IMG/VR virus record: IMGVR_UViG_3300040960_001342
Location: 1 to 29,197 of that record
Source: a virus
DNA: 29,197 bases
Strand: one strand, 5' to 3'
Part shown: positions 15,168 to 23,287 of the stretch, one piece after another
How the letters are laid out: every line of letters begins with the position of its first letter
Numbering within the stretch: position 1 is the stretch's first letter
The notes under the pieces: generated by a model
Told to the model about the DNA's origin: nothing
The model's database searches: none
What the model saw: only the letters and a program-made list of their open reading frames with translations
Made by a program: the position numbers and the translations under genes

Positions 15168-16385
15168 TTATCTACCAACTTCTTTTAAGTACGTTTCTTT
15201 CATTTTATCCCAACTCATACCAATCGCATCAATATAGAACAAATTCTCAGGTTTAATTCTACCTTCAGAATGTAGTTTGGTGTATCGATTGATTGCTTTC
15301 TTCTTCCACCACTTACTAATGTAATCTACACCATCTACGAACTTTTGTTTCATCTTCAATTCATCTTCTCCGATTTCATCTCTTAGAAACTCAGGTCCGT
15401 TCTCATACATCATAGCGAGATATACACCCCTCTTAAAACCATGATGGTATGTGGATTGTTTGATACCACATTCTTTGAAAATCTGCCCCAATATCTTTTG
15501 TTTGATACCACTTACAGGTCCACTAGCACCTTCACCAGTTCCCATATTCTGGCCGTTTCGGATTCGTTCGTTAGTGATAGCTTCTTGATACCACTCTGAA
15601 CGATTTTCTTTTAACCATTGGTGCCACGGGTCGTAGAACTTATCATCAGGTTTGATAGAAATCTTTCCTGCTGATTCACCCAATGTTTTGAAATGAGGTA
15701 TTCCATTGTATTGAGAGTGGATTCCGTATAAAGATGTAGTACCAACTCCTATAAGAGTCTGTCCATACTTCTCTTTCCAAAACTCTCTTACCTCAGGCAC
15801 CGTAGTCATCATAGCAATTAACTTACCACCTAAAAAGTTATATCCTAATGGTTGGGTACATACAATTGTTGATGCGATTGTAGTATGATTGAGTTTTCCT
15901 TTTTTGAACTTATCATCCTTAGTCCACCCAATGTAGTTATCTCTAACTGCCATTGATGTAACATCTGATGCCAATGATATTTGACCTAAGAGCTTACCAC
16001 TCTTTCTATCCTTTACATTGATTTTAACATTACGACCAGGATTAGCAACAAAGGACATTGTATGAATCATTTTTCGGATATGAGTCCACTTACCAGCCTC
16101 TTTGGTATCCTCTAATATTTCAACATAAGGTTCTAACTCTTCAATCTCTTTGATAGTTTGTTCCAAATTATTAATATCAGTAGGAGCCCATTGAATATCG
16201 TACATAGATGCAATTTGAGATTTATCTCTAATCATATTAGGTTCTTGCAATTCTACCCACTTCTTATATAAAGTCTGCTCTTCAACACTCATAGAAGAAA
16301 GATAGTCCATATTTTCGATTAACAATCTTTTTTGTGTTTCGAAGTCAAACTCCGGCTTTGCTGGCTCTGTATCCCAAAAATTCAT
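15168..16385 (-). CDS. DUF4338/DruA-like protein
   Basis: A 405-residue protein. The core (about 135-205) reads GQISLASDVTSMAVRDNYIGWT, then a basic loop, LNHTTIASTIVCTQPLGYN and LGGKLIAMM. This matches the DUF4338 family, in which a strand with a D/R-D-x-x-IG element precedes an N-x-T/R and a GGK/ALL element. DUF4338 includes DruA of the Druantia anti-phage system; stand-alone phage versions exist with unknown function. The N-terminal 110 residues are mostly helical. The gene lies 9 bases after the sliding clamp and shows AAGGA about 8 bases before its ATG. A DNA-binding or nuclease-like role is plausible, but catalytic residues cannot be named. The call rests on recognition of the motif block. 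Confidence 0.6.
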   Translation of the reverse strand: MNFWDTEPAKPEFDFETQKRLLIENMDYLSSMSVEEQTLYKKWVELQEPNMIRDKSQIASMYDIQWAPTDINNLEQTIKEIEELEPYVEILEDTKEAGKWTHIRKMIHTMSFVANPGRNVKINVKDRKSGKLLGQISLASDVTSMAVRDNYIGWTKDDKFKKGKLNHTTIASTIVCTQPLGYNFLGGKLIAMMTTVPEVREFWKEKYGQTLIGVGTTSLYGIHSQYNGIPHFKTLGESAGKISIKPDDKFYDPWHQWLKENRSEWYQEAITNERIRNGQNMGTGEGASGPVSGIKQKILGQIFKECGIKQSTYHHGFKRGVYLAMMYENGPEFLRDEIGEDELKMKQKFVDGVDYISKWWKKKAINRYTKLHSEGRIKPENLFYIDAIGMSWDKMKETYLKEVGR

Positions 16386-16394
16386 ATAATATCC

Positions 16395-17090
16395 TTATTT
16401 AATCTCTACGAGATAATAGTTACTTTTTAATGAATCGTTTTCAAAAGAAATGTGTGATAACCCCTGAGAGGATATCTTTAAGGTTGCTGATTTAGAACCT
16501 CTGTTTGCATTAAGTACTTCTTTCAGATACTTTGCTGAGAATGAGATTGGTTGGATATCACCCTCACACTTACAATCTACTGAAATAGATATTCGGTTTG
16601 TGTTGATTGTTGAGTATCCCAATACAACTTCACCCTTACCACCAATACAACTAAATGTAAATGTATCAGATTCACTAAGTGCTCCTTTAGATTTGATGAA
16701 CTTAGATGTAAAATCATCATTCAATGTGATTTCTGCATCGAATGGTGGCATCTGCTTCAAATCAGGAACAACTGGGATAACTGAAAGGTCAGCCAACATA
16801 TAGTTTACCGATGTACCTTTATCTGAAAACTTAATATAAGATTCGGTTGATTCAACATCAACAGTTGATTCTAAAACACCTAATAGTGCTTTCAGTTGTG
16901 ATGTGGTATAAATACCAAATTCACCATTTGGAAACTCACCTTCTTCTGAGGTTACATCTCCTAACAAAGTCTTATCATCTGAGATAAAACTTACTTTCAT
17001 TTGAGAATCGGTTGATTCAATCTTTACCGATTCTACTTCACCACCGAGATTATATCGGTTAATGAAACTCTCAATACTACTTTTCTTCAT
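16395..17090 (-). CDS. 45: Sliding clamp (DNA polymerase processivity factor), T4 gp45-like
   Basis: A 231-residue protein, the same length as T4 gp45 (228). It is beta-rich and acidic, with two repeats as expected for the trimeric clamp: residues 1-110 (SFISDDKTLLGDV...GIYTTSQLKALLGVL) and 110-231 (NDDFTSKFIKSKGAL, then ISFSAKYLKEVLNA and a closing SNYYLVEIK). The LLGVL and YLKEVL helices correspond to the inner helices that face DNA. It tethers gp43 and, in T4, activates late transcription with gp33/gp55. It is the first gene after the promoter at 17122-17153, directly after polymerase. Confidence 0.85.
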   Translation of the reverse strand: MKKSSIESFINRYNLGGEVESVKIESTDSQMKVSFISDDKTLLGDVTSEEGEFPNGEFGIYTTSQLKALLGVLESTVDVESTESYIKFSDKGTSVNYMLADLSVIPVVPDLKQMPPFDAEITLNDDFTSKFIKSKGALSESDTFTFSCIGGKGEVVLGYSTINTNRISISVDCKCEGDIQPISFSAKYLKEVLNANRGSKSATLKISSQGLSHISFENDSLKSNYYLVEIK

Positions 17091-17121
17091 ACTTTTAAAT
17101 TATTATTGTTTACTAATGATA

Positions 17122-17153
17122 CAAATATACAAAAACTTTTTGAACTTTCCAAA
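17122..17153 (-). promoter_or_regulatory. Bacteroidota-type promoter for the clamp operon
   Basis: Minus strand: TTTG (17153-17150), 20-base spacer, TATATTTG (17129-17122). The -33 element abuts the polymerase stop at 17154. The spacer closely resembles that of the promoter at 21056-21087 (27 of 32 positions identical over the whole block). The leader to the clamp ATG is about 30 bases. Confidence 0.75.
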
Positions 17154-19673
17154 TTAAAATCCAAAAAACTTTGATGCTGCTGCCATATTAGGATTTGGCT
17201 TCTCCCAAACCATTGCTTTGTAGAAATCATCTAACTTATTTTCTAACTCTTTTTTCCAAATCAAATCATAATCGATGTGTTGTTCTACCAAATCTAATAT
17301 TTCTTTTGGGTCATTATACCCAGTCAATCCAACTGAATCTAACCCTAATGGATTTCTCTTTAAATACACCCACTTAATCTTATCACCATCTTTCATTGGT
17401 TCATATTTGTAAGGTGCATTATAATACTTTAGTAATTGGTTATATGTAAGTGCTGCCTTAACGTGAGCGGGTGTTCCCTTCATAAACTCACCAATCGCCT
17501 GATTCTTAAACTGATACTTACTCATATCCTTAACTGCTGAGTTCTTAGCGATATCAATGAAGTTTGTTGTTTTCATCTCATCCTTCTTTCTAAGAATGTA
17601 ATCATCAATCTTACCCTTATCCTCATCTTTAAGAATATCCATCAATACAGTTTCCATCACTTCTTTGAAATAAGTTGGGAATGAACTTCGTTTTACATCT
17701 AATCCTTTAACATCTAACTTATCACAATTTACAGTATTATCATTGATAATCCATTGAGCGTATCTCTTCTTTGATACCCAAAACCCACCTTTAGCGATAG
17801 TTTCCTGCTTAATATCAAATCGGTGGTTATCCACATTAAACATCTTTTTTGACATTGTATCATACACTTTGTTGATGTGTTGTTCAACTTCTTGTGCTAC
17901 TGATAGAATCGCTGGAATCATTTCTTCATCCGAATCCATATTGATGTTTGGGTTTCTGGCCTTAACCAATGGGCCTGCTTGATAGAATACTGAATCAGTA
18001 TCGGTGTACACATTATAATCTGCTTCTTTACCAATGTTCTTTATGTAATATTGGTTAGCAATCATCTCAGTAGTTTTAATTACTGTCTGACCTGTAAGAG
18101 TAACTGCTTCTGCGTTATCAACATCATAGAATCGGAATGCTGGTAATCCTAATACACCATATAGTGAGTTCAACATAATCTTTTGAACTAATTGGCGTTG
18201 AGAGTAGAACTTATAGAGTTCATCATTACCTTCCTTACCAAATTTCTTCATAAGGTCTTTGTACTCTACCCTCTTATCGAACCATACATTCAGAATCTCA
18301 GGTATTACACCCACCTTTTCTTGCGTATAAATTACACCATTTGATGCTACTGAGAAATTCATCTTTGTAATGAAATCCATAAACTTCTCTTTATCCATTG
18401 GTGGATATTGTTTACCATTTGTATCAGTAATTAGATATTCAGATAACGTACCCTTCATATGAGCTTCTGCTGAGTATCCTTCAATCTTACCCAACTTAGT
18501 TTCGGGTGAGATATTGATAGTCATAATGATGGATGGATATAGTGATGTTAAATCTAAATCGTATACCCATTTATAAAGACCAGGTTTTGGTTCTTTCACA
18601 TAAGCACCAGTAAACTTCTCTTCACCATCAGAACCATCTTCTTTACGATTCCTTCTCAAAGGTCTATCAGGTGCAACCCTTCCACTTCTTCGCAGGAATG
18701 TTAGAATCGCACCTTCTAACCACTTTGATGAGAATAAGAAATCTTCATAGAAAACGTGTCCAGCATGACATATTGCTCGTGCCAAATCAATAAACTGAAG
18801 TTTCTTATCCATATCAACAACCAACTCCACATCCACTAAGTTATACTCAATGAACTTCTCAATATCATCTCTGAATAATTGGTCTAGGTTACCTTCGTAC
18901 TCAACCTTACCTCTACCCAATTCCAACTGAGCGATTGTATCCAATCGATAGTTTGGTTGTTGAGTATATGTAAAATTCTTATAAAGTGCAATATAATCTA
19001 AAGCAGATACACCAGCAATGATATACCTACTACGATATTGATTCCAAGTAACTTTTTTGATTGGTGATAATCGATTTGCAGTTGATGTACCAAAAACTCT
19101 TTTTAATCTATTGTATAGATAAGTAACATCAAAGAAATCAATATTCCAACCAGTTACAATTGTAGGAGAAATCTCTTCCCAACTTGTTAAGAATGCCATC
19201 AACATATCTTCTTCAGTTCTGAATGAACGAACCTTAGCCCCTTTGATGGTTTTATTTATTTCTTCACCCTCATTTACAACATACACATAGTAATCGTTTG
19301 TAACTGAATCGTGAAATGCTACTGAAGTCATTGCGTTATTAGCCTCAGTTGTATCAGGCAGACCTGAATTCATTTCTACCTCAATATCGAATGTTAGAAT
19401 AACGTGTCCATTTGATACCTCATCTGAATCACCATATTCATCAATTAGAAAACGAGTTACCTCATTTACATCAGATTCATATAGTTTTAGATTATCTTCT
19501 TTTTTCCAAAAGTTGATTTTCTTTAACCTCTCACCATAGATTGATTCATAAGAACCATTACCATCTCTAACATAAGCATAGTTTCTATACTTCTTTGTAA
19601 AGTAACCTTTCTTATCATCCCAACAATGAACGATTCCACCTTCTTTTTCCCAATATACATTTTGATATGCCAT
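17154..19673 (-). CDS. 43: Family B DNA polymerase, T4 gp43-like
   Basis: An 839-residue replicative polymerase, somewhat shorter than T4 gp43 (898). Proofreading motifs are Exo I FDIEVE (D96, E98), Exo II GWNIDFFD (N177, D179) and Exo III YNLVD (Y277, D281). Polymerase motifs are A DLTSLYPS (374-381), B with KIMLNSLYG (498-506) and C YTDTDS (556-561); all catalytic acidic residues are present. The extreme C-terminus, SKFFGF, resembles the short hydrophobic clamp-binding tail of gp43-type enzymes. It is transcribed with the glycosyltransferase gene upstream (15-base gap), and its end meets the clamp promoter. Confidence 0.97.
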   Translation of the reverse strand: MAYQNVYWEKEGGIVHCWDDKKGYFTKKYRNYAYVRDGNGSYESIYGERLKKINFWKKEDNLKLYESDVNEVTRFLIDEYGDSDEVSNGHVILTFDIEVEMNSGLPDTTEANNAMTSVAFHDSVTNDYYVYVVNEGEEINKTIKGAKVRSFRTEEDMLMAFLTSWEEISPTIVTGWNIDFFDVTYLYNRLKRVFGTSTANRLSPIKKVTWNQYRSRYIIAGVSALDYIALYKNFTYTQQPNYRLDTIAQLELGRGKVEYEGNLDQLFRDDIEKFIEYNLVDVELVVDMDKKLQFIDLARAICHAGHVFYEDFLFSSKWLEGAILTFLRRSGRVAPDRPLRRNRKEDGSDGEEKFTGAYVKEPKPGLYKWVYDLDLTSLYPSIIMTINISPETKLGKIEGYSAEAHMKGTLSEYLITDTNGKQYPPMDKEKFMDFITKMNFSVASNGVIYTQEKVGVIPEILNVWFDKRVEYKDLMKKFGKEGNDELYKFYSQRQLVQKIMLNSLYGVLGLPAFRFYDVDNAEAVTLTGQTVIKTTEMIANQYYIKNIGKEADYNVYTDTDSVFYQAGPLVKARNPNINMDSDEEMIPAILSVAQEVEQHINKVYDTMSKKMFNVDNHRFDIKQETIAKGGFWVSKKRYAQWIINDNTVNCDKLDVKGLDVKRSSFPTYFKEVMETVLMDILKDEDKGKIDDYILRKKDEMKTTNFIDIAKNSAVKDMSKYQFKNQAIGEFMKGTPAHVKAALTYNQLLKYYNAPYKYEPMKDGDKIKWVYLKRNPLGLDSVGLTGYNDPKEILDLVEQHIDYDLIWKKELENKLDDFYKAMVWEKPNPNMAAASKFFGF

Positions 19674-19688
19674 TAACTTTTTTTATTT

Positions 19689-21032
19689 TTAATCAACCCA
19701 CTCATAACCAGATTTAGTCAATCTGATATTAGGATGTGTTCTTAATCTATTTCGGTAAATATTAAATGGAATACCCTTCCCCCAATTCAAATAAGCTACT
19801 AAATTAGTTTTAGAAACACTTTTTACCTTTTTTATATATTCTACAATTTTTTTATAACCTTCAGCATCTTCACCAACCATTTTTAATTTAGATTCTGCTT
19901 CAACAAAGTTTGGTGCATAATGTTTTTTAACGATAGCTTCATAGGAGTTTTCTTCACCCAATATTCTACATTTCTCTGAATATTCGTTTCTGAAAGATGT
20001 ATCATCTAATACTTTGTTAATCATAGTTTGAAATTCAGCATCAGTTTTGAAGTATAAACCAGCATCTTTACTATATAGTGAGTAGTAATCAGCATCATAG
20101 AAAACATATGGAACACCAACTGCCATACCATCTGCTGCTGAGTTAGCCCAACCTGTATGATGTGATTGACCACAAACACCTACCCAACATTTTGATAGTT
20201 CAGTAAAATAACCCTGTCTATCAAATTTATCATTGTAAATATATTCTTTATCTTCTGTATCTGCCAACGGCACCCATACCTTAAAATCTTTACGTGTCTC
20301 CCAAAGTTTATCCATCTGAAGTAAGAACCAATCATAACTTTTATATGAGTTAGCTCTATGATTGAAAACTATAATCTTTGGGTCAGTTTGTGGTTCTTTT
20401 CTTGGACCGGGTACATTATCCCACCCACGCGGCATTGCTCGTACAATATCTTTAAGTTTCTCAATATCAGAATCAGGTAAACACAATTTAGCATTTTCAA
20501 TAATCGCATCTTTAACTGCTTCTGAAGTTACTCCACAAGTGTTCATAGATAACAACCCAGCATAATGATGTCTTAACAAACTAGCATCATATTTTGTTGT
20601 TTTTGGAATTTCAATATATGGACTATATCCAAAGAACACAGGTCTCTGATTTGTTGTATTGTAAAAGTGATTCTCTAAAAGTAGAGTATGTTCAGGTAAG
20701 TAACTATATACAAAATCCCAATCGTTTGTTTTATAATCAGTTACCTTTTTTATAGCAAATGTATCAAAGTGTTGACGCATTTCATTTGGATATGTAGGCC
20801 ATTTAAACAAAACCTGTTCAACACTATCATATTGAAAACCAGGCATTATTTCTGGAGTCAAAATAGTAAAGTGTATATCAGGTCTAAGTTTTGTCAAATG
20901 TTTTAGAATATTTGACATAATGATGTAAAAACTATCCTTATAAAAATCTTTTTGAAATGTGATATTCGGATATATCAAACATCTATATTTGTATTCTTTA
21001 GATGCTGCTGGGTCTGTAAAAAACTTATTCAT
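19689..21032 (-). CDS. GT-B glycosyltransferase with extra C-terminal domain, next to polymerase
   Basis: A 447-residue protein. Residues 1-380 show a GT-B layout: an acceptor domain with LIYPNITFQ and YSYLPEHTLL, a linker with KIIVFNHRANSYKSYDW opening the donor domain, then GQSHHTGWANSAADGMAVGVPYVFYD, the donor-site loop and helix. About 50 further residues (395-447) are basic and aromatic (KTNLVAYLNWGKGIPFNIYR...IRLTKSGYEWVD), a separate small domain resembling a winged helix or DNA-contact module. It sits between the Mom-like genes and DNA polymerase, away from the sugar cluster, behind its own promoter. By position it could glycosylate DNA, as the T4 enzymes do; a glycan role cannot be ruled out. 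Confidence 0.65.
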   Translation of the reverse strand: MNKFFTDPAASKEYKYRCLIYPNITFQKDFYKDSFYIIMSNILKHLTKLRPDIHFTILTPEIMPGFQYDSVEQVLFKWPTYPNEMRQHFDTFAIKKVTDYKTNDWDFVYSYLPEHTLLLENHFYNTTNQRPVFFGYSPYIEIPKTTKYDASLLRHHYAGLLSMNTCGVTSEAVKDAIIENAKLCLPDSDIEKLKDIVRAMPRGWDNVPGPRKEPQTDPKIIVFNHRANSYKSYDWFLLQMDKLWETRKDFKVWVPLADTEDKEYIYNDKFDRQGYFTELSKCWVGVCGQSHHTGWANSAADGMAVGVPYVFYDADYYSLYSKDAGLYFKTDAEFQTMINKVLDDTSFRNEYSEKCRILGEENSYEAIVKKHYAPNFVEAESKLKMVGEDAEGYKKIVEYIKKVKSVSKTNLVAYLNWGKGIPFNIYRNRLRTHPNIRLTKSGYEWVD

Positions 21033-21055
21033 ATTTTATTATGTTTAATATTGTA

Positions 21056-21087
21056 CAAATATACAAAATATTTTTGAAACTACCAAA
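21056..21087 (-). promoter_or_regulatory. Bacteroidota-type promoter for glycosyltransferase-polymerase unit
   Basis: Minus strand: TTTG (21087-21084), 20 bases, TATATTTG (21063-21056), overlapping the stop of the Mom-like gene. The leader to the ATG at 21032 is about 20 bases, AT-rich, without a clear Shine-Dalgarno sequence. Confidence 0.75.
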
Positions 21088-21883
21088 AGTTTATTTCATT
21101 ACTTTCTTCTGGTGGATATGTATCGTGTCTGATAACATCCGTATTGTAATCTCTTGTTGATTTGGGATATGATTGAATCTCATGCTTCAACCTTTTCATC
21201 AAATCTTTTTTCTCTTTTTTGTTTTGTGGTAATAATTGAATATATCTATGCTTTGGTGGTTCTTCTCTTCTCCAAAACTCTTTGTACCCATCCTTACCGA
21301 TTTCTCTTTTTAAGTGTTCTAAGTTACCACTACCCCAATTGTTAAATACAGTTCTACTATGTATCCAATTATGTGGGTCTTTTGTTAGTGAGATACCCCA
21401 GTTTGGCATCAATGCGATATCAGTATTCAACCCTTGATATATCCAGTTGGTTGCCTGATAGATACCACCTAAATGTTCTTGCCCATTATCAGCATATGAA
21501 AGTAGAACTTTGATGTTCTTATCATTTTCTTTAATCCACTTAAATGTTTTAGATAATGCGTTTGATTCGATATTAGAACCATACCCATCATCAACATACA
21601 ATCTAGTCAACTCTAAGATATTATCTTTGGTTAATCCTTCACATACTGAAGTAGGTGCTTTTGCTCCGACTGGGAATCCGTAGATAGCACATCCAATAAG
21701 TTGTTGTTGATTACCGAATACATCTTTTTCATCATTACGATAATAGATACCCAATGCGTATCTACAAGATGTCCATGCGTGAGTATAGTGTTTCTTTACG
21801 ATAATATCCTTAGCAATAGATTTTGCTATGGGAGCAACACTAACTCTACTTACATCACAATATTCTTTACCTTCTACTTTCAA
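21080..21883 (-). CDS. Mom-like DNA-modification acyltransferase, copy 1
   Basis: A 267-residue protein of the Mu Mom type (GNAT fold). The pattern is KDIIVKKHYTHAW (25-37), LIGCAIYG (62-69), ILELTRLYVDDGYGSNIES (89-107), then KVLLSYADNGQEHLGG and IYQATNWIYQG (125-151). In Mom relatives these segments hold the cofactor and substrate sites; Mu Mom converts adenine in DNA to N6-carbamoylmethyl-adenine and makes it resistant to restriction. The C-terminal 100 residues are basic and mark this copy. It overlaps copy 2 by 17 bases, and the first 150 residues of the two are alignable without gaps (76 identical by hand count). Function as a Mom-type modifier is inferred from the family. Confidence 0.75.
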   Translation of the reverse strand: MKVEGKEYCDVSRVSVAPIAKSIAKDIIVKKHYTHAWTSCRYALGIYYRNDEKDVFGNQQQLIGCAIYGFPVGAKAPTSVCEGLTKDNILELTRLYVDDGYGSNIESNALSKTFKWIKENDKNIKVLLSYADNGQEHLGGIYQATNWIYQGLNTDIALMPNWGISLTKDPHNWIHSRTVFNNWGSGNLEHLKREIGKDGYKEFWRREEPPKHRYIQLLPQNKKEKKDLMKRLKHEIQSYPKSTRDYNTDVIRHDTYPPEESNEINFW

Positions 21884-22625
21884 TTGGTTCTAATTTTCTA
21901 ATTTCTAATTCTACTTCGTTTTCTGATTTTGGGTATGGTAAGATGGGGTGTTTCAAAGTTTTAAGTAACTTCCTTCTCTCACCACCTTTAGAAAGAATGT
22001 AAACATATCGGTGTTTACGTGGTTCTTTACGAATCCAAAATGGTTTATCAATTTGTTCTTGGATTTTCTTTGGGTCGTTTGTTCCATAATATGGAAATAT
22101 TGTTCTCCCATGTTGCCACTCACCATCTTCACTAAACTTAAAACTCCAACTATCATTATATCGTAATGAATCACCTTGATACAGCCAATTTGTTGCTTGG
22201 TAAATAGTTCCGTTGTGTCCCTCTTTAGGGTCTGAGTATGATATCAGTGCTTTGATATGTGGAGCGTTCTCCCTTAACCATTCAAAAGTCTTACCTAAGA
22301 ACCAACTCTCTATGTTTGAACCATACCCATCAAATACAAATACTCTAACTAATTCTAAAACTTCCGTTCTATCTAACATATCAGTTATGGATTGTCCACT
22401 CAATCTTCCGATTGGGTCTCCATAACACGCAACACCAATAAGCTTTTCTGAAGTATTAAAGAATTGATGTGAATCATCTTCAACATATAAACCAATAGCG
22501 TAAGATACCTTAGTCCATAAATGAGAATAATGATTCTTTATCACTATATCTTTTGCTACGGATTTAGAAATCTTTCTTATTGATATTTTTGATGTATCAC
22601 AATAATTCTTTCCTACTTCCTTCAT
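21867..22625 (-). CDS. Mom-like DNA-modification acyltransferase, copy 2
   Basis: A 252-residue paralogue of the next gene. It shares KDIVIKNHYSHLW, YGSNIES (101-107), KALISYSDPKEGHNGT and IYQATNWLYQG (141-151). The central part is therefore conserved, while residues 50-85 and the C-terminal third differ. Both copies keep the HY..H.WT element, the E-L-x-R strand and the SY-x-D loop, so neither looks decayed. It starts at the stop of the HTH gene (TAATG overlap). Two active modifiers could differ in sequence specificity or in the acyl donor, or form a heterodimer. Confidence 0.75.
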   Translation of the reverse strand: MKEVGKNYCDTSKISIRKISKSVAKDIVIKNHYSHLWTKVSYAIGLYVEDDSHQFFNTSEKLIGVACYGDPIGRLSGQSITDMLDRTEVLELVRVFVFDGYGSNIESWFLGKTFEWLRENAPHIKALISYSDPKEGHNGTIYQATNWLYQGDSLRYNDSWSFKFSEDGEWQHGRTIFPYYGTNDPKKIQEQIDKPFWIRKEPRKHRYVYILSKGGERRKLLKTLKHPILPYPKSENEVELEIRKLEPIESRR

Positions 22626-22843
22626 TACTGATATTTATCGAAATCACCTATTAACAAATGTGTCCAAGTTTCATTCCTAACAATTCTACGAATATTAGCA
22701 GGAGAAACACCATTGTTCCTAGCCAACACTCTTATATTTCTATGGCCTACTTTCCATAGTTTTCTTATGGCGTTCACCTGCTCTTCAGTCAGTTTATGTG
22801 CTGGATGTGATTCCCCTCTTAATGCCATCCTATATCTCTTCAT
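22625..22843 (-). CDS. Stand-alone helix-turn-helix protein, homing-endonuclease-tail-like
   Basis: A 72-residue basic protein. The region RGESHPAHKLTEEQVNAIRKLW followed by VLARNNGVSPANIRRIVRNETWTHL is the tail seen on many phage HNH homing endonucleases: a GESHP-x-x-KLTEE motif leading into a resolvase-like helix-turn-helix. Here no HNH nuclease half is present in any frame upstream; the gene begins with MKRYRMALRG. It may be a remnant of a homing endonuclease or a repurposed DNA-binding protein. It overlaps the MazG-like gene by 14 bases and touches the start of a Mom-like gene. A regulator of the modification genes is a possible role; this is inference. Confidence 0.65.
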   Translation of the reverse strand: MKRYRMALRGESHPAHKLTEEQVNAIRKLWKVGHRNIRVLARNNGVSPANIRRIVRNETWTHLLIGDFDKYQ

Positions 22844-23249
22844 CTAATGGAATTTGTAATTGACCATTATCTGATAGATATTTGGATACATTTGGTGGTG
22901 AGTAGTTAGGGCCTTTGAGTACCTTACCATCTTCACGATATAAGGGTTTACCATCTGGGCCCAGTTTACTCATATTCGAACGATGTACCTCATCAAAGAT
23001 ATCTTCGATTACATCCTGCATTCCATGTGATATCATAGTACCCAATAGGATATATAATTGGTCTGCGAGTGCATCTGCTACTTCGACAAGGTTTCCATCT
23101 TTACACGCATCAAAATACTCTATCAATTCTTCTTTACCTAACTTATACCTCAGTACATAATCATCTTCTGAGATTAAGGTAGGTTTAAAGTTTCTTGTTG
23201 AGTTATATGCTGTTTGAAAATCTAATAACTGTTTTAATTGTTCTTTCAT
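22830..23249 (-). CDS. MazG-like nucleotide pyrophosphohydrolase
   Basis: A 139-residue all-alpha NTP pyrophosphohydrolase of the MazG/Pra-PH type. The metal-binding pattern is KEELIEYFDACKDGNLVEVADALADQLYIL (about 36-65): E-x2-E on one helix and E-x2-D on the next. The C-terminal DEVHRSNMSKLGPDGKPLYREDGKVLKGPNY is the typical phage tail loop of this group. These enzymes split (d)NTPs or ppGpp into monophosphate and pyrophosphate, keeping non-canonical or unwanted nucleotides out of the pool. It leads the unit with the HTH and Mom-like genes. The ATG is 5 bases after the -7 element, so the mRNA is probably leaderless. Confidence 0.8.
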   Translation of the reverse strand: MKEQLKQLLDFQTAYNSTRNFKPTLISEDDYVLRYKLGKEELIEYFDACKDGNLVEVADALADQLYILLGTMISHGMQDVIEDIFDEVHRSNMSKLGPDGKPLYREDGKVLKGPNYSPPNVSKYLSDNGQLQIPLDEEI

Positions 23250-23254
23250 AACTA

Positions 23255-23286
23255 CTAATATACGAATAATTTTTTAATTATCCAAA
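23255..23286 (-). promoter_or_regulatory. Bacteroidota-type promoter for the MazG/Mom unit
   Basis: Minus strand: TTTG (23286-23283), 20 bases, TATATTAG (23262-23255), one base off TATATTTG. Only TAGTT separates it from the MazG ATG at 23249. The -33 side (ATTTGGATAAT) resembles that of the nuclease promoter at 11704-11735. Confidence 0.65.
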
Positions 23287-23287
23287 T

